From contig CAXKVV010000313.1 of assembly GCA_964058805.1 (NCBI GenBank), forward strand, positions 1-31,810: 31,810 bases of DNA, in the 5' to 3' direction. The notes under the pieces are model-generated. The model was not told the DNA's origin. It saw only the letters and a program-made list of their open reading frames with translations, and made no database searches. Below, in pieces: positions 28,862 to 31,810 of this stretch. Origin of the DNA: Schoenoplectus triqueter (taxonomy: Eukaryota; Streptophyta; Magnoliopsida; Poales; Cyperaceae). Within the stretch, counting starts at the first letter, position 1. Every line of letters begins with the position of its first letter. Made by a program: the position numbers and the translations under genes.

Positions 28862-31810
28862 TCAAGTTGGCACGTACAGGTTTGTCATGCCCAACTTGTC
28901 CAGTATGGTAGTGAAGTCCTTACTTGAAACAGCTTTAGTAAGAATATCGGCTAACTGCTCTTCAGATCGTACATATGGAATCTTAATAGTTTTTGACTCA
29001 ATTTTCTCCTTTATGAAATGTCGATCTATTTCCACATGTTTTGTCCGGTCGTGCTGGACTGGATTATGTGACATATCAATAGCAGCCTTATTATCACAGA
29101 ACAACACCATTGGTTCACCTGATTCAAAACCCAACTCATTCATCAGTTTCTTCAACCAGAGTAATTCACATACACCCTTCGCAATTCCTCTAAATTCTGC
29201 CTCCGCACTTGACAATGCCACAACTATTTGTTTCTTGCTTCTCCAAGTTACTAGATTTCCTCCAACAAAGCTGAAGTATCCTGAAGTTGACCTTCTGTCG
29301 GTTATGCTCCCAGCCCAATCCGCGTCTGTAAAACAAGATATATCCAAGTGTCCATGTTTTCTAAAGAATAATCCTCTACCTGGTGCTCCCTTCAAATATC
29401 TCAAAATGCGAGTGACTGCCTCCATGTGTTCCTTACTCGGATTATGCATAAATTGGCTTACTAGACTTACGGCATATGCAATATCAGGCCTCGTATGTGA
29501 CAAGTAAATTAGTTTTCCCACTAGTCGTTGATATCTATGTTTGTCTGTGGGTACTTGGTTTGGGAATTCTCCTAATTTAATGTTCTGAGCAACAGGTGTG
29601 TCAACTGGTTTACAATCAAGTAATCCTACTTCTGCCAACAAGTCTAGAATATACTTTCTTTGAGATAAAACAATACCTTCCTTAGATCTAGCAACCTCAA
29701 TTCCTAGGAAGTATTTCAACCCTCCTAAATTCTTCATCTCGAATTCTTGTGCTAGTTGTTCTTCAAGTTTTGCTATCTCTATCACATCGTCTCCTGTAAT
29801 AATCATGTCATCTACATAAATGATTAAAACAGTTATTTTTCCATTATGCCTTTTTAGAAAGAGAGTGTGATCAGAATCGCCCTGTTTGAACCCATATTTC
29901 TTCATTGCTTGGGAGAAGCAACCGAACCATGCACGTGGAGATTGTTTAAGTCCGTACAGTGCCTTTTTCAATTTACACACCAAGGATCCTGATTTCTTGT
30001 TTTCATATCCTGGAGGGACCTCCATATAGATTTCCTCCTCCAAATCACCATGCAAAAAAGCATTTTTCACATCAAATTGATGTAAAGGCCATTCTAAATT
30101 TGCTGCAAGAGAAAGTAGTACTCGAATTGTGTTTAGTTTAGCAACTGGGGAGAATGTTTCCTGAAAATCTATACCATATGTCTGAGTATACCCTTTTGCA
30201 ACAAGTCTCGCCTTATATCGATCAATATTCCCATTTGCATCAAATTTAATTGAATAGACCCATCTACATCCTACAAGTTTTTTGTTTTTGGGTAATTCAG
30301 TAAGAGTCCAAGTATCATTTTTGTTTAAAGCCTCCATTTCTAATTCCATAGCATGTATCCATCTTGGATCTCTTTTTGCTTCTTCAACATTCTTTGGTAC
30401 AGTTATCGACATTAACTTTGTGTTAAAATTTTTTAGAGGTTCTGGTAAATGATTTGTGGACACATAGTTTGCAATTGGATATTCAGAAGTAGTCCCATCT
30501 TCTGGAACATATTTCTTCGCTGGAATTCCTCTATTTCTTCTTGGTGGTAATACATATACTGAGTTATGAGAACTTACCGTAGGACATTCCTCGGGAGATC
30601 TTGGGCTGTGTGGTCTCAGGTCTGTTTGTATCAATTCTTCAGCTTCCCCATTTATTTCTGTCCATACCGCTGTATCATCATGTTGCTCTTCTTCTCTGTT
30701 AACGGTATTGCCAAATAATTGTCTATTTTTATCCCTGTTGTAGACTTGGATACTTGTTTCTGGTTGCACAATTGCATCAGGTTGCATCTCTTGAGTGCTT
30801 TCTAGTTGTCCATCATGTGTTGGACTTGTTTCTCTTATCTGGTGTAATGAGTCAGAAGGTACCGAAGGAACTGAAACAGGGGCAGAAAACCAGTTCATCG
30901 GATTTTCCCAAGATAACGGCTCTTCATTTAAATTCTCCCTCTGAGCCGAATGTTGGGTTGATCGGAAAAAAGATTCATTTTCTACAAAAGTAACATCCAT
31001 AGTGGTGTACCATTTGCGGTTAACAGGCTCATAGAATTTGTACCCCTTCTGATTCATACCAAGTCCAAGGGATACACACCGAATGGCACATGGATCAAGT
31101 TTCGATCTTTGATTCTTGGGGACATGAACATAGGCAACACAACCAAAGGTTTTGGGAGGAAGACTAAGGACAGATGGAATGGTCACAAAAGTAGCTAATG
31201 TTTTGAGAGGAGTATTAAAATCTGTGATTTTTGACGGCAACCGATTTAGGACATATACTGCCATAAGGACAGCACAGTCCCAAAATTTTTGTGGTACCGA
31301 ATACTCAATCAGTAAGGCTCTAGCAGTTTCAAGGATGTGTCTATTTTTCCTCTCAGCTATTCCATTTTGTTGCGGTGTACCAACACAAGATGTTTCATGA
31401 ACAATTCCCTTTCTAACAAAAAAATCTTGAAGCACTTTGTTTACGAATTCACCACCGTTATCACTTCGAACCATCTTAATATTCTTCTCATATTGATTCT
31501 GAATCATAGTAAAAAAAACTTTAAACACTTCAGCAACTTCTTCTTTTCTTTTCAAAAGGTATACCCATGTCATTCTCGTGCAGTCATCGATAAATAAAAC
31601 AAACCATCTATAACCACCAATTGAATTCACAGGAGACGGGCCCCACACATCCGAATGAATGAGTTCAAAAGGAGAAATGCATTTATTCAAACTAGGTTTA
31701 AACGATACACGATGACTCTTTGCCTTAATACAAGTCTCACAATTTAACAACGAGATATCAGTATCTATGAATAACTTTGGTAAAAGTTTTTTTAAATAAC
31801 CGAAAGAAGG
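28862..31810 (-). CDS. pol: Ty1-copia retrotransposon pol polyprotein (5' part beyond window)
   Basis: An uninterrupted frame from the window edge to TGA at 28864-28862, at least 982 residues. Reading continues upstream of the TTG at 31750 (preceding residues PSFGYLKKL...), so there is no start in the window. Domains in order: GAG-pre-integrase zinc finger (CETCIKAKSHR); integrase with HSDVWGP, RSDNGGEF and the TPQQNGIAERKNRHILE glutamate; a Pro/Ser/Glu-rich spacer; RVT_2 reverse transcriptase (NDTWTL, KARLVAKGYTQ, FDVKNAFLHGDL, LYGLKQSPRAW, YVDDM); RNase H (DADWAGS, SSAEAEF, KHVEIDRHF, ADILTK). The order integrase before reverse transcriptase defines Ty1-copia; the YVDDM and DADWAG forms are typical of RE1/Tork-like plant elements. 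No stop or frameshift is seen, so insertion was probably recent. The protease, gag, primer-binding site and 5' LTR lie outside. Confidence 0.97.
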   Translation of the reverse strand, partial: PSFGYLKKLLPKLFIDTDISLLNCETCIKAKSHRVSFKPSLNKCISPFELIHSDVWGPSPVNSIGGYRWFVLFIDDCTRMTWVYLLKRKEEVAEVFKVFFTMIQNQYEKNIKMVRSDNGGEFVNKVLQDFFVRKGIVHETSCVGTPQQNGIAERKNRHILETARALLIEYSVPQKFWDCAVLMAVYVLNRLPSKITDFNTPLKTLATFVTIPSVLSLPPKTFGCVAYVHVPKNQRSKLDPCAIRCVSLGLGMNQKGYKFYEPVNRKWYTTMDVTFVENESFFRSTQHSAQRENLNEEPLSWENPMNWFSAPVSVPSVPSDSLHQIRETSPTHDGQLESTQEMQPDAIVQPETSIQVYNRDKNRQLFGNTVNREEEQHDDTAVWTEINGEAEELIQTDLRPHSPRSPEECPTVSSHNSVYVLPPRRNRGIPAKKYVPEDGTTSEYPIANYVSTNHLPEPLKNFNTKLMSITVPKNVEEAKRDPRWIHAMELEMEALNKNDTWTLTELPKNKKLVGCRWVYSIKFDANGNIDRYKARLVAKGYTQTYGIDFQETFSPVAKLNTIRVLLSLAANLEWPLHQFDVKNAFLHGDLEEEIYMEVPPGYENKKSGSLVCKLKKALYGLKQSPRAWFGCFSQAMKKYGFKQGDSDHTLFLKRHNGKITVLIIYVDDMIITGDDVIEIAKLEEQLAQEFEMKNLGGLKYFLGIEVARSKEGIVLSQRKYILDLLAEVGLLDCKPVDTPVAQNIKLGEFPNQVPTDKHRYQRLVGKLIYLSHTRPDIAYAVSLVSQFMHNPSKEHMEAVTRILRYLKGAPGRGLFFRKHGHLDISCFTDADWAGSITDRRSTSGYFSFVGGNLVTWRSKKQIVVALSSAEAEFRGIAKGVCELLWLKKLMNELGFESGEPMVLFCDNKAAIDMSHNPVQHDRTKHVEIDRHFIKEKIESKTIKIPYVRSEEQLADILTKAVSSKDFTTILDKLGMTNLYVPT

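Noticed and set aside
28887..29507. 206-codon plus-strand open frame
   Set aside because: It is antisense to the RNase H region of the copia pol frame and is explained by that frame's codon structure.

Overview
This is a nuclear genomic window from a flowering plant. Four protein genes with spliced GT-AG introns, an AT-rich background, a plant-type U5 snRNA gene, many palindromic MITEs and a Ty1-copia retrotransposon all point to an angiosperm. I cannot fix the family or genus from the sequence.

Layout: (1) Positions 1 to about 8590 are gene-poor and AT-rich. They hold a possible Helitron-like end, a palindromic element near 1.75-2.0 kb, two copies of one long-TIR MITE family (4524-4917 and 7589-7965), a non-autonomous hAT element with an 8-bp target duplication (5297-5851), and a U5 snRNA gene (about 6216-6345) with upstream element, TATA box, loop I, Sm site and 3' box-like sequence. 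(2) 8594-13522, plus strand: a 13-exon HflX-type GTPase gene, with every junction placed in phase and one GC-AG intron. (3) 14.05-18.24 kb: a repeat island. Six full-length, nearly perfectly palindromic MITEs of three families, plus a diverged relative, sit end to end in (TA)n/(GA)n microsatellite. They are embedded in a larger degenerate tandem repeat. (4) 22910-19513, minus strand: a three-exon MiaB/CDK5RAP1-type tRNA methylthiotransferase gene, convergent with the HflX gene. (5) 25036-23952, minus strand: a two-exon thioredoxin-fold protein gene with an unusual CRLC site. (6) 28065-26429, minus strand: the four 3' exons of a WVD2-LIKE/TPX2-domain microtubule protein gene. Its 5' exons are not in the window. 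(7) 28862-31810, minus strand: the intact 3' part of a Ty1-copia pol ORF, running off the window edge, followed by its putative 3' LTR. It lies where the upstream part of the WVD2-like gene would be expected.

How the genes relate: the HflX and MiaB-type proteins both look organelle-targeted and both belong to organellar translation (ribosome rescue or assembly, and tRNA thiomethylation). I see no sign of co-regulation, and the order is probably ordinary eukaryotic gene placement. The least ordinary features are the microsatellite-nested palindrome cluster with a sister 'empty' microsatellite in the next repeat unit, the U5 gene, and the copia element in or beside a WVD2-like gene. I found no convincing new enzymatic system.
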